64,000 bases of DNA from Bryobacter sp. (GCA_022843625.1 JALHNH010000022.1:1-64000), one strand, 5' to 3'. Positions 1 through 7,881 are shown, counted from the first letter of the stretch. Made by a program: numbers and translations. The notes: a model not told the origin generated them from the letters alone.

Positions 1-114
1 GTTGGCGGGATTTTCAGCCGAAAAACCAACCTTCCAAGTCTCCGAAGTCAAAACGACCAGCCGAAAAAGAATGAGCCGGAAATCCAGCGGGCAGCAAAAT
101 CGCTATTTCCGACA
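1..114. mobile_element. Probable terminus of an insertion sequence (IS21-like?)
   Basis: The Oar-like reading frame on the minus strand stops making sense at about position 114. The sequence beyond it, read outward on the minus strand, begins TGTCGGAAATAGCG and shows no homology to the receptor family. An 11-bp motif, CAGCCGAAAAA, occurs twice in direct orientation at 15-25 and 58-68. Repeated transposase-binding motifs inside a TG..CA-type end are typical of IS21-family elements. The transposase genes would lie left of the window, so the family is a guess; only the junction and the repeats are seen. Confidence 0.4.
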
Positions 115-699
115 GACTCTGAAGTTGTCCTGGATATTGATTCCGTCGAAAGTTACGTTGGCAAAGGAAGGCCGAAGGCCATTGATGGTTGTGCTTGAGC
201 GGGCGTTGGAACTGACGCCAGCCTGGGTGAGAAGAAGGCCGATGGGGCTACGATTTAGCGAGGGCAGCAGTCTTAGTTGCGCATTGGTGACTGTATTCGA
301 GACTTCCGACGAGGCCGTCTGAATTGTGGCTGCTTCTGCAGAGACTTCAATAGATTCTGCAGCAGCGGAGATTTCGAGCTTAATTGCTTTGAGTGATAGT
401 TCAGCGCTGGTGTCGACCTTGAGATTGCGGATGATTTCAGTGCGAAAACCTTTAGAGGAGACCTGGAGGAAGTAGAGTTCGGGGCGGACGCCGGCGAGCA
501 CGAAATTGCCGTCGGCACCGGATTCACCCTTGATCACCGGCGTTGCGCCGCCTGGCAGGAATAGTTCGATAGTTGCGCCGGGGATGGATGCGCCGGAGGC
601 GTCGGTTACGACACCGGAGATGCGGCCGGAGGATTGGGCGAAGATTGCGGTTGAGCACAGGAATGCGCTAACCAAAAGCGAGAGTAAGCGAGAGTTCAT
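103..699 (-). pseudogene. Oar-like TonB-dependent receptor, N-terminal fragment, interrupted
   Basis: The 198-residue frame starts with a signal peptide (about residues 1-21, ending AIFAQ). A carboxypeptidase-regulatory-like Ig domain follows (about 25-105, GRISGVVTDASGASIPGA), and then the start of a TonB plug (TINGLRPSFANVTFDGINIQD, about 170-192). Intact family members run to about 1000-1150 residues; the window holds complete and partial relatives at 54515-57955 and 63619-64000. Here the frame changes character after IQDNFRV and hits a TAG at 103-105, where an IS end seems to begin. The plug is incomplete and the barrel missing, so no working receptor can be made unless the rest lies beyond the element and it excises. 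Confidence 0.7.
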
Positions 700-769
700 A
701 GAAGCCTTCCCTTTGAAATGTTAGCTAATCTTAACACGTCGTTTGGGCTGAGTGGGTTAGGAGTTGGTA

Positions 770-1732
770 CTAGGCGGATTCAATGTCATCTGAGGCGGCG
801 CGGGTGATGACGAGGGCGGAGCTCTTTAGCTTGGCCATTTCGCGTTTGGCGATGGAAGCCCATTGGCTGGCGGCGTCGAGGGCGAGGTAATGCTTCCAGT
901 GGCGGATGGCTTCCATGGCGCGGCCCCGGGTCTGGAACAATAAAGCCAGGTTGTAGTGGGCGTCGGCGTAGGAGGGATTGAGTTCGAGAGCTTTTTTGTA
1001 ATGAGTGATGGCCAGGGAGGTGCGGCCGAGTTCTTCGTGGAGATTGGCGAGATTGAAGTGGGCGAGGGGGTATTTGTTATCGGCCAGGATGGCTTGCTGG
1101 TAGTACTTCTCGGATTCGCGCCATTTGCGGGCGTTGAAGTAGATGGTGCCCATGTTGACGAGTGCGCCGGAGAGGTTGGGGTTGAGTTCGATCGCTTTTT
1201 CGTAGGCGGCCAGGGCTTCGCGTTTGTCGGCGCCCGAAGTTTCGATTTCGAGGGCGCGCTGGAACCAGACTTCGGCCTCGGAGAGGGATTTGGAGGACTG
1301 GGCTTTGGCAGTTGGAAAGGTGAGGAGTCGGCGGAGTTCGGCCTGATCGAAATCGAGGAGAAGCTGGCCGGAGAGGGCTTCCATCTTCTTGCCTTCGGTC
1401 TGGACGCGGATGCGTTTGCCTTCGACGTAGACGCGGAGTTCTTTGAGTGGATTGGTGGAGCCGGCGAGTTTGCCGTGGACGCTCTGGAAGACGGCAGTGA
1501 GTTTGGCGGGGGAGACGCCGAGTTCTTTGAGACGGGCGAGGACGCGGAGTTCGAGGAGGTCTTCGAAGGCGTATTCGTCTTTGGGAGTGAGAAGGCCCTG
1601 ACGCTCCCAGGCCTGGACTTGGCGTGGGGTTAAGTCACATTGACGGAGCGCCTGAGCTCGCGTCCATGTATCTTTTGGGGTCTGGGAATTCTTAAGAGGC
1701 TTGGCCGCCACAACTGGATACGACTTTAGCAT
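770..1732 (-). CDS. MerR-type HTH / TPR-repeat protein
   Basis: The protein has 320 residues. Residues 22-75 look like a MerR winged helix-turn-helix (TRAQALRQCDLTPRQVQAWE, then an EFEDLLELRVLARLKELGVS-like segment). A short linker region follows, with predicted strands (about 100-130). The C-terminal half holds three to four TPR units (GALVNMGTIYFNARKWRESE; AHFNLANLHEELGRTSLAIT; AHYNLALLFQTRGRAMEAI). It is probably a DNA-binding regulator whose TPR array binds partner proteins. MerR-TPR fusions recur in Acidobacteriota as far as I recall; no ligand is known to me. It lies 30 bp downstream of the sugar isomerase on the same strand, and its start codon sits in the loop of a perfect inverted repeat, which suggests self-regulation (inference). 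Confidence 0.8.
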   Translation of the reverse strand: MLKSYPVVAAKPLKNSQTPKDTWTRAQALRQCDLTPRQVQAWERQGLLTPKDEYAFEDLLELRVLARLKELGVSPAKLTAVFQSVHGKLAGSTNPLKELRVYVEGKRIRVQTEGKKMEALSGQLLLDFDQAELRRLLTFPTAKAQSSKSLSEAEVWFQRALEIETSGADKREALAAYEKAIELNPNLSGALVNMGTIYFNARKWRESEKYYQQAILADNKYPLAHFNLANLHEELGRTSLAITHYKKALELNPSYADAHYNLALLFQTRGRAMEAIRHWKHYLALDAASQWASIAKREMAKLKSSALVITRAASDDIESA

Positions 1733-1750
1733 GTGCGATCCAGTTGTGGC
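1707..1750 (-). promoter_or_regulatory. 13-bp perfect inverted repeat around the MerR-TPR start codon
   Basis: GCCACAACTGGAT at 1707-1719 is repeated inverted at 1738-1750, with an 18-nt spacer. The start codon (1730-1732) is in the spacer and the first codons of the protein are in one arm. No T-run follows on either strand, so it is not a normal intrinsic terminator. It could be an operator for the encoded HTH protein, or an mRNA hairpin exposing or masking the start codon. Confidence 0.5.
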
Positions 1751-1762
1751 AGTGTTTTGAGC

Positions 1763-2824
1763 TTAGAGGCCCATGATGCGGCGGTTGCGGGCGGCGTCGC
1801 TGGCGGCACCGGCGAAGTCGTCGAAGGCCTTGGTGGGGACGCTGATCAAGTGGGAGGCGATGAAGGGAGCGCCTTCGGCTGCGCCTTGCACGCTGTCTTT
1901 GAAGCAGCATTCCCATTCGAGTACGGCCCAGCTATCGTAGCCGGCTGCGGTGAGGCGGGAGAAGACTTGTTTGAAGTCGACCTGGCCATCGCCGAGGGAG
2001 CGGAAGCGGCCCGGGCGTTCTTTCCAGCCAAGGTAGCCGCCATAGACGCCAGACTTGGCGCTGGGGCGGAATTCGGCGTCCTTGACGTGGAAGGCCTTGA
2101 TGCGGCTGGCGTAGACGTCGATGAAACCGACATAGTCGAGGCACTGGAGGATGAAGTGCGAGGGGTCGTAGTTGATGTTGACGCGGGGGTGGTTGCCGGT
2201 GGCTTCGAGGAACATCTCAAAAGTCGCGCCGTCGTAGAGATCTTCGCCGGGGTGAAGTTCGTAGGCGATGTCGACACCGTGCTGATCGGCGAAGTTGAGG
2301 ATGGGGAGCCAGCGAGTGGCGAGTTCTTTGAAGCCGTCTTCGACGAGGCCTGCGGGACGCTGGGGCCAGGGGTAGAGGAAGGGCCAGAGGAGGGCACCAG
2401 AGAATGAGGGCGACACGGTGAGGCCCATATTGGCGGTGGCCTGGATGACATATTTCATCTGCTGGATAGCCCATTCGCTGCGGGCTTTGGGGTTGCCGCG
2501 AACTTCGGGGGCGGCGAAGCCATCGAAGAGCTCGTCGTAGGCGGGGTGGGAGGCGACGAGCTGGCCCTGGAGGTGGCTGGCCAGTTCGGTGACGGCAAGG
2601 CCGTTGGTTTGTCCTTTGATCTCGTCGCAATAGGTTTTGGATTCAGCGGCTTTCTTGATGTCGAGGATGCGGGCGTCCCAACTGGGGAGCTGGATGCCGG
2701 CATAGCCGTGGCCTTTCATGTAAGCGGAGATGTCTGGAAGGTTGTTGAAGGGGGCTGCGTCGCCCATGAACTGGGCGAGGAAGATTGCCGGTCCTTTGAT
2801 CTGAGTAGGAAAAGTCTGTGCCAT
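1763..2824 (-). CDS. Sugar phosphate isomerase/epimerase (xylose isomerase-like TIM barrel)
   Basis: A 353-residue cytoplasmic protein of the AP endonuclease 2/xylose-isomerase-like TIM barrel family. Metal-ligand style motifs are visible: a Glu in DIAYELHPGED (about 200-210), NINYDPSHF (about 238-246), the His in AFHVKDAEF (about 265-273), and the closing Glu in AVLEWECCF (about 313-321). The family covers inosose dehydratases (IolE), hydroxypyruvate isomerase and sugar epimerases; the exact substrate cannot be read from the sequence. The start ATG is at 2824, 23 bp from the -35 box of the divergent rpmH promoter. The MerR-TPR gene follows 30 bp downstream and may be co-transcribed. Confidence 0.85.
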   Translation of the reverse strand: MAQTFPTQIKGPAIFLAQFMGDAAPFNNLPDISAYMKGHGYAGIQLPSWDARILDIKKAAESKTYCDEIKGQTNGLAVTELASHLQGQLVASHPAYDELFDGFAAPEVRGNPKARSEWAIQQMKYVIQATANMGLTVSPSFSGALLWPFLYPWPQRPAGLVEDGFKELATRWLPILNFADQHGVDIAYELHPGEDLYDGATFEMFLEATGNHPRVNINYDPSHFILQCLDYVGFIDVYASRIKAFHVKDAEFRPSAKSGVYGGYLGWKERPGRFRSLGDGQVDFKQVFSRLTAAGYDSWAVLEWECCFKDSVQGAAEGAPFIASHLISVPTKAFDDFAGAASDAARNRRIMGL

Positions 2825-2846
2825 ATTCGCTATCCATCCTATGCTC

Positions 2847-2876
2847 TGGACAACGCTGTGTCGAGATTGCTATAGT
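2847..2876 (+). promoter_or_regulatory. Sigma-70-type promoter for the rpmH operon
   Basis: TGGACA (2847-2852, 5 of 6 consensus) and TATAGT (2871-2876, 5 of 6) are separated by 18 bp, with an extended -10 TGc immediately before the -10 box. The expected start point near 2883 gives a leader of about 95 nt before rpmH. It is the best promoter match I found in the divergent intergenic region. Confidence 0.55.
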
Positions 2877-2977
2877 GGGAAAGTTGTGCGGATGCGCTTC
2901 GCTGCCTTGTTGTGCCCTGAAAGTTGATTTTTGGGTGTGAACGCAGACTTTATCCGCCCCCAAGGATTCTCACTTAG

Positions 2978-3151
2978 ATGCCGAAGAGAACATTTCAACC
3001 GAATAACCGCAAACGCGCCAAGACGCATGGTTTTCGTAAACGCATGAAATCAAAAGACGGTCGCAATGTGCTGGCCCGTCGCCGTGCCCGTGGCCGTTGG
3101 AAGCTGACCGTGTCGGACGAACGTCCGGTGCGCGCTGCTCACAGCATTTAA
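2978..3151 (+). CDS. rpmH: 50S ribosomal protein L34
   Basis: A 57-residue, very basic protein beginning MPKRTFQPNNRKRAKTHGFR and containing the family signature GFRKRM..GRNVLARRRARGR, ending VRAAHSI. L34 binds 23S rRNA in the large ribosomal subunit. The core is 44-46 residues in most bacteria, so this copy has a C-terminal extension of about ten residues. A weak Shine-Dalgarno AAGGA lies at 2962-2966. It is the first gene of the conserved rpmH-rnpA-yidD-yidC-jag-mnmE order and is followed by a strong hairpin. Confidence 0.97.
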   Translation: MPKRTFQPNNRKRAKTHGFRKRMKSKDGRNVLARRRARGRWKLTVSDERPVRAAHSI

Positions 3152-3201
3152 TTTTTCAAGATCTAGCCTCCTTTAAGATCTGGTTTTGTCTGATCACCTC
3201 C

Positions 3202-3240
3202 TGCCGGAGTTAGCGAACTAGCTAATTCCGGCATTTTCTT
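3202..3240 (+). terminator. Intrinsic terminator or attenuator between rpmH and rnpA
   Basis: TGCCGGAGTTAGC (3202-3214) pairs with GCTAATTCCGGCA (3221-3233) in a 13-bp stem with one G-T wobble and a GAACTA loop, followed by TTTTCTTG. It lies inside the conserved operon and probably reduces transcription from abundant L34 mRNA into the low-demand rnpA-yidC genes. Confidence 0.75.
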
Positions 3241-3271
3241 GTTGTTGAGGCTGCATTTTTTTTGAGTCAGT

Positions 3272-3670
3272 ATGGCGGATTACCCAAAGTCGGTACGCAT
3301 CTTACGCCCGCAAGAATTCCGTCAAACCTATGATGAGGGGACGAAGTATTCCTGTTCGCTGTTTGCTGTGTTTTACCGGCGGCGAGAAGGCGGGGAGGCG
3401 GCGCGGTTTGGGTTTACCTGCCCGAGGGGACTGGGCAAGGCGACGGTGCGCAACCGGATCAAACGGCGGCTGAGGGAATGTGTGAGACTAAGAAGAGAAC
3501 GTTTCCCGCTTAGCTTTGATCTGGTGTTTAACCCTCGAAAGGCGCTGCTTGATGTGCCCTGGAGCGAGGTTGAGCGGCACGTTGAGAAATTGCTGCAGCG
3601 CCTTGAATCCCAGACCAAACCTGTACCTACCGAACCAGCACCGTGCGACACCTCCTCATCGCCATCCTGA
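3272..3670 (+). CDS. rnpA: Ribonuclease P protein component
   Basis: A 132-residue basic protein that joins the RNase P RNA to trim 5' leaders of pre-tRNAs. The family RNR signature is seen as KATVRNRIKRRLRECVRL (about 58-75), preceded by the FGFTCPRGLGKA strand-loop. The last 15 residues are rich in Pro, Ser and Thr and probably disordered. The ATG at 3272 is chosen because the N-terminus then matches the usual start (about ten residues before LRPQEFRQTYDEG). Its 3' end overlaps yidD by 28 bp, a common arrangement for this pair. Confidence 0.95.
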   Translation: MADYPKSVRILRPQEFRQTYDEGTKYSCSLFAVFYRRREGGEAARFGFTCPRGLGKATVRNRIKRRLRECVRLRRERFPLSFDLVFNPRKALLDVPWSEVERHVEKLLQRLESQTKPVPTEPAPCDTSSSPS

Positions 3671-3852
3671 AGATCTATAAGCGCGTGATTTCTCCGATGT
3701 TGCCTTCTGCCTGCCGATTCCACCCCACTTGTTCTGTCTACGCCATGGAGGCAATTGACAGGCATGGTGCGTTGCGGGGAACTGGTATGGCGGTTTCCCG
3801 TATCTGTAAGTGTCATCCGTTTCACGCGGGTGGCTTTGACCCTGTCCCTTAA
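3643..3852 (+). CDS. yidD: Membrane protein insertion efficiency factor YidD
   Basis: A 69-residue protein with the full family signature: an amphipathic N-terminal helix (MRHLLIAILKIYKRVISPM), CRFHPTCSVYAMEAIDRHGA, and the terminal CHPFHAGGFDPVP. YidD is a small peripheral membrane protein that helps Sec/YidC-dependent insertion. It starts with GTG inside the end of rnpA, so translation is probably coupled. The stop is 32 bp before yidC. Confidence 0.95.
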   Translation: MRHLLIAILKIYKRVISPMLPSACRFHPTCSVYAMEAIDRHGALRGTGMAVSRICKCHPFHAGGFDPVP

Positions 3853-3884
3853 CGAATTCAAATAAGTAGATCCCGAAACACTCA

Positions 3885-5591
3885 ATGGCTCAAGAAATCA
3901 AACTCCCCGGAGCGCCCAATCAGGAACCGGGTATGGAAAAGAATCTGCTCATCGCATTTGCGCTGATGGGTGTGGTGATCTTTGGTACACAGTATTTGCT
4001 GCCGCAGCCGGAACCTGCGCCAGTGAAGAAGGAAGAAAAGAAGGCGGACACGCCCGCAGCGCCTGTTGCAGCACCTCAGATCGCGGCTTCGCCGGCTGGC
4101 ACTCCTGCTGTGGCTGTGAGTGCTTCAAAAGAGGAAGTGTTTCGCATCGAGACCGATTTGTACCGGGTGGAGTTTTCGAACAAGGGCGGGGTGGCGACTT
4201 CGTGGATTCTGAAGAAGTTCAAGGATAGTGCCGGGCGACCGCTACAGTTGGTGCATCAGGCTGGGACGGCAAAGGTTGGGTATCCGTTTTCGCTGCAGTT
4301 GAACGGCAAGGACATGAACCCGAACTTGAACTGGTATCTGTTTGCGGCGAAGCCGGCGGCAGACGGGCTGGGGATTGAATTTCAGTATTCGAACGGGAAC
4401 AACAAGGCGCGGAAGGCATTCCGGTTTCGCAAGGATCAATATGTGGTCGATGTTGAATCGGACCTGATGTTGAATGGAACTGCGGTGCCACATAACCTGG
4501 CATGGCGCGGGGGCTTTGGAGATCACAAGGCCTTCAATGAATATTCTCTGGGTACGACGGTTCGTTATGTGTCGTCGACGGACAAGCTGGAGACCAAGGC
4601 GGCCTCCGATGCGGCTAAGAGTTGGTCTACCGATAACGGCAACTTCTTTTTTGCGGGAATTCAGGACCAGTTTTTCGCAGCAGTTGCGGTGAATCGTAGT
4701 GGCCTGAATGTGGAATTGCAGACGACTTCGGACATGTTTATCCCTGAGTCCGACCCGGACAAGAAGGAACAGGCCAACATCGGTATGGCGGTGGGCGGGG
4801 CTGCGAACAACAAGCTTTCGTTCTTTGTCGGGCCGAAGGATCTGGACATTCTCACGGCGGTGGATCCGCGGCTTGAGAAGATGGTGGACTTTGGTACGTG
4901 GTTTGGCATCGTGGCCAAGCCGCTGTTTTTTGCTCTGGACTATGTGAACCGGAATTTCATTCACAACTATGGCTGGTCGATTATTGCGGTGACGGTAATC
5001 ATCAACTTGCTGACGCTGCCGCTGAAGTTGTCGAGCATGAAGTCGATGCAGAAGACACAGTTGATTCAGCCGGAGTTGCAGAAGATCAACGATAAGTACA
5101 AGGGCATCGCGATGACGGATCCGCGAGCGGCCAAGAAGAACGAAGAAGTGATGGAGCTGTACAAAAAACACGGAGTGAATCCGGCGGGAGGGTGTTTGCC
5201 GCTCATGCTGCAGATGCCGTTTTTGATCGGTTTCTATTCTGTGTTGAGTGTGGCGATCGAGATGAGACAGGCGCAGTGGTTGTGGGTGGGAGACCTCTCG
5301 CAGCCGGAGACGATTCCGATCCGGATCCTGCCGGTGTTGATGGTGGTGACGCAATTTTTGCTGCAGAAGATGACGCCATCGGTGGGTATGGACCCGCAGC
5401 AGCAGAAGATTATGTTGTTCATGCCATTGATGTTCGCGTTCATGTTCTACGGAGCATCGTCCGGACTGGTGTTATACTGGCTCACTGGCAACGTGTTTGC
5501 CATGCTTCAGCAATATGTCTTTAGCAAAGTCAAACCGGCTCCAGTAACGCCGCCGTCGCAAGCGGTCGTCAACGTAAAGAAGAAGAAGTAA
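3885..5591 (+). CDS. yidC: Membrane protein insertase YidC
   Basis: 568 residues, the Gram-negative type of YidC/Oxa1/Alb3. It has an N-terminal membrane anchor (about 18-37), a Pro/Ala/Lys linker, and a large periplasmic beta-sandwich domain (about 85-330). The conserved insertase core comes next (about 345-555), with the hydrophilic-groove region FGTWFGIVAKPLFFALDYVN, the helical C1 hairpin (SMKSMQKTQLIQPELQKIND) and GGCLPLMLQMPFLIGFYSVL. The C-terminus is basic (KKKK). It inserts and folds inner membrane proteins, alone or with SecYEG. It lies between yidD and jag as in most bacteria. Confidence 0.97.
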   Translation: MAQEIKLPGAPNQEPGMEKNLLIAFALMGVVIFGTQYLLPQPEPAPVKKEEKKADTPAAPVAAPQIAASPAGTPAVAVSASKEEVFRIETDLYRVEFSNKGGVATSWILKKFKDSAGRPLQLVHQAGTAKVGYPFSLQLNGKDMNPNLNWYLFAAKPAADGLGIEFQYSNGNNKARKAFRFRKDQYVVDVESDLMLNGTAVPHNLAWRGGFGDHKAFNEYSLGTTVRYVSSTDKLETKAASDAAKSWSTDNGNFFFAGIQDQFFAAVAVNRSGLNVELQTTSDMFIPESDPDKKEQANIGMAVGGAANNKLSFFVGPKDLDILTAVDPRLEKMVDFGTWFGIVAKPLFFALDYVNRNFIHNYGWSIIAVTVIINLLTLPLKLSSMKSMQKTQLIQPELQKINDKYKGIAMTDPRAAKKNEEVMELYKKHGVNPAGGCLPLMLQMPFLIGFYSVLSVAIEMRQAQWLWVGDLSQPETIPIRILPVLMVVTQFLLQKMTPSVGMDPQQQKIMLFMPLMFAFMFYGASSGLVLYWLTGNVFAMLQQYVFSKVKPAPVTPPSQAVVNVKKKK

Positions 5592-5624
5592 AATTTCAGC
5601 CAGGACCCGGGCAGTGCGGAACAC

Positions 5625-6407
5625 ATGACGCGAAAATACCCTATCGAACAATACGAAGACAAGATCGGCGACTTTCTGGACGTTCTACTGGACGCCATTG
5701 ATATCGATGTCGATTACGAGTTTGTGGAAGGTGCCTCTACCTACCCTGAAATCGAAAACCCAGATATCGTCGTGAAATTCAGCGGCCCGGAATCGGATTT
5801 GCTGCTGCAGAACAAAGCAGAACTGCTTTTGGCGCTGGAGCATTTGACGATGGAAATGTTGCGGTTGCCGCACGAAGACCATTCGTTGATCGTTTTTGAT
5901 GCGAGCGAATTCCGGCTGTTGCGAATTGAAGAATTGCGACTGGCCGCGCAGACCGCAGCGGACAAGGTGAAGAGTGGCGGGGTTCCGTTCTTCTTCAGCC
6001 CGATGAGTAGCCGTGAGCGCCGGATCATTCACATGACGTTGCGTCCGGAAACCGAGATTCGCAGCGAGAGCGTGGGTGTGGGTGGTGGACGTCAGGTAGT
6101 AATTATTCCCGCTGGTATGGCTACGCCTGCTCCTCCCGCTGGTGATCCTCGGGATCGTCGCGGCGGTGGGGGCCGTCCTGGTGGAGGTCGCCCAAGCGGT
6201 GGCCGTCCTGGTGGCGGTTATGGTGGTGGTCGTCCTGGTGGTGGCGGAGATCGTGGGCCGAGGCGTGATGGCCGCCCCGGTGGCGGTGGCTTTGGTGGCG
6301 GTCGTCCGGGTGGTGGTCGTCCTGGTGGCGGCGGTGGTGGTCGGCCTGGTGGTGGTGGTGGATACCGCGGACCACGTCCTGGTGGCGACAACAGCGGTAA
6401 CCGCTAA
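5625..6407 (+). CDS. jag: Jag/KhpB RNA-binding protein (KH-R3H) with Gly/Arg-rich tail
   Basis: 260 residues. A KH-like segment (about 45-80) is followed by an R3H domain (about 105-162) with the signature RERRIIHMTL (R-x3-H) and SESVGVGGGRQVVI. The usual KH GXXG loop reads Q-N-K-A at about 62-65, so RNA contact through that loop is probably altered. From about residue 166 to the end the chain is almost only Gly, Arg, Pro and Asp (GGRPGGG units). It resembles eukaryotic RGG or cyanobacterial RNA-binding protein tails and is likely disordered. Jag proteins bind RNA and influence cell elongation or division in Firmicutes; its role here is unknown. The Jag_N domain is absent. mnmE starts 6 bp downstream. 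Confidence 0.85.
   Translation: MTRKYPIEQYEDKIGDFLDVLLDAIDIDVDYEFVEGASTYPEIENPDIVVKFSGPESDLLLQNKAELLLALEHLTMEMLRLPHEDHSLIVFDASEFRLLRIEELRLAAQTAADKVKSGGVPFFFSPMSSRERRIIHMTLRPETEIRSESVGVGGGRQVVIIPAGMATPAPPAGDPRDRRGGGGRPGGGRPSGGRPGGGYGGGRPGGGGDRGPRRDGRPGGGGFGGGRPGGGRPGGGGGGRPGGGGGYRGPRPGGDNSGNR
6148..6404 (+). repeat. Low-complexity GGT/GGC-CGT-CCT codon repeat in jag
   Basis: This region is built of imperfect 12-24 bp units such as ggtggcggtcgtcctggtgg, encoding Gly-Gly-Arg-Pro. Variation is mostly at third codon positions, suggesting selection on the protein. Such DNA is prone to slippage, so tail length may vary between strains. Confidence 0.8.
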
Positions 6408-6413
6408 GCAAGT

Positions 6414-7742
6414 TTGAATCTAAATGACACCATAGTTGCGATCTCGACGCCCCCTGGGCGTGGCGGGATCGGCGTGGTAAGAATATCCGGGCCGGAGGCA
6501 CTGCGTGTAGCCTCCGGCTTTTTACATTCCTTTGTCGACCCTGAGGCGCGGCGTGCGACGCTTTGTACGCTGCGGGATGAGGGAGGGGCTCTTGTGGATG
6601 AGGTGGTGGCGACGTGGTTTCGTGCACCGCAAAGTTTTACCAGTCAGGATGTGGTGGAGGTGTCCTGCCACGGGGCACCGGTGATTTTGCGGCATTGTGT
6701 GCAGCGGGCGACCGAGTGTGGGGCGCGGTTGGCTTTGCCGGGTGAGTTTAGTTTGCGGGCTTATTTGCTGGGGCGGATTGATTTGCCGCAGGCGGAGGCG
6801 ATTCGCGATTTGATCGAATCGACGACGCTGTATCAAGCCAAGGTTGCCGCGCAGCAGTTGGGCGGGTCCTTGAGTCGCAGGATCGGGCCGATCAAGCTGC
6901 AGTTGGTTGAGATGATTTCGCTGCTGGAAGCGGGCATTGATTTTGCCGAGGACGATGTGTCGGTTGCCCCGGATGCGGAATTGTTGCGGCGGCTGGAGCC
7001 GATTTTGCAGGGTGTTGCGCAGCTTGAGGCGAGCTTCCGGTTTGGCCGGATTGTGCATGAGGGGTTGACGCTGGCAATTGTTGGGCGGCCGAATGTGGGG
7101 AAGTCGAGTTTGTTCAATGCTCTTCTGGAACAGGACCGCGCGATTGTGACCGAGGTTGCCGGGACGACGCGGGATCTGGTGACCGAGGTTGCCTCGATTG
7201 AGGGGATTCCGGTACGGTTTGTGGATACGGCGGGGATTCGCGAGTCGAGCGATCTGGTGGAGTCGCTGGGGATTGAGCGGAGTCATCAGGCGATGGCGGA
7301 TGCGGATTTGACGCTGGTGGTTTATGATGCGTCGATTGGTCTAGATGAGCAGACGCGTGTGTTGCTGGAGCGGGCGCGAGAGCAGGGGCGCTTTTTATTG
7401 GTAGCGAACAAGTGTGATGTTGGTGCTGTTGTGCTGGGTGAGGCGATTGGGGTGTCGGCTCTCACGGGTGAGAATCTGGGCGTGCTGCGGGAGCGGATTG
7501 TGGGGACCTTTTCGCCTGAGGTTGGCGATGGATTCATTACGAGCTTGCGGCAGAAGGGTCTATTGACTGAGGCTCGCGAGAATCTGGAGCGGGCGCGGGT
7601 TGCGATTGAAGCGCATATCCCGCATGAGATGCTGCTGCTGGATCTTTATGGGGCGCTGCGGGGGATTGACGGGGTGAGCGGGGCGACTACTGCTGACGAC
7701 ATTCTGAACCGGATTTTTTCAACCTTCTGTATCGGGAAGTGA
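6414..7742 (+). CDS. mnmE: tRNA uridine-5-carboxymethylaminomethyl modification GTPase MnmE
   Basis: 442 residues with a TTG start (6414), giving the standard N-terminus DTIVAISTPPGRGGIGVVRISG. The N-terminal formyl-tetrahydrofolate-binding domain (about 1-118) is followed by helical segments and the inserted G domain with GRPNVGKSSLFNALL (P-loop), DTAGIRE, and NKCD. The essential C-terminal C-I-G-K motif is intact. With MnmG it makes the cmnm5 modification at wobble U34. mnmG (gidA) usually follows but is not in this window. A weak hairpin follows at 7777-7794. Confidence 0.95.
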   Translation: MNLNDTIVAISTPPGRGGIGVVRISGPEALRVASGFLHSFVDPEARRATLCTLRDEGGALVDEVVATWFRAPQSFTSQDVVEVSCHGAPVILRHCVQRATECGARLALPGEFSLRAYLLGRIDLPQAEAIRDLIESTTLYQAKVAAQQLGGSLSRRIGPIKLQLVEMISLLEAGIDFAEDDVSVAPDAELLRRLEPILQGVAQLEASFRFGRIVHEGLTLAIVGRPNVGKSSLFNALLEQDRAIVTEVAGTTRDLVTEVASIEGIPVRFVDTAGIRESSDLVESLGIERSHQAMADADLTLVVYDASIGLDEQTRVLLERAREQGRFLLVANKCDVGAVVLGEAIGVSALTGENLGVLRERIVGTFSPEVGDGFITSLRQKGLLTEARENLERARVAIEAHIPHEMLLLDLYGALRGIDGVSGATTADDILNRIFSTFCIGK

Positions 7743-7776
7743 AATCATGGGATGAGTCTGGTCTCGTGTTTCACTT

Positions 7777-7794
7777 TTGGAGAAAACTCCAATT
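7777..7794 (+). terminator. Weak hairpin after mnmE
   Basis: TTGGAG (7777-7782), AAAA loop, CTCCAA (7787-7792), then TT. The 6-bp stem has only a short T-run, so termination is uncertain. Confidence 0.3.
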
Positions 7795-7881
7795 CTGCTC
7801 CTATACTCGGAAGGGCTGCAGCAAAAATACTTGAGAAAACGTCGATTGAATTGGCTCGCGTCGTGAATGCCTACCTCATAC

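Noticed and set aside
1707..1750. Inverted repeat as an intrinsic terminator for the sugar isomerase gene
   Set aside because: No T-run follows on the minus strand, and the start codon of the next gene is in the loop.
2825..2977. Replication origin next to rpmH
   Set aside because: rpmH is often near dnaA/oriC, but I see no dnaA gene and no cluster of DnaA boxes; only one weak partial match (tttatccgc) is present.
6148..6404. CRISPR-like or tandem-repeat array
   Set aside because: The repeats are in-frame Gly/Arg/Pro codons of jag without unique spacers.
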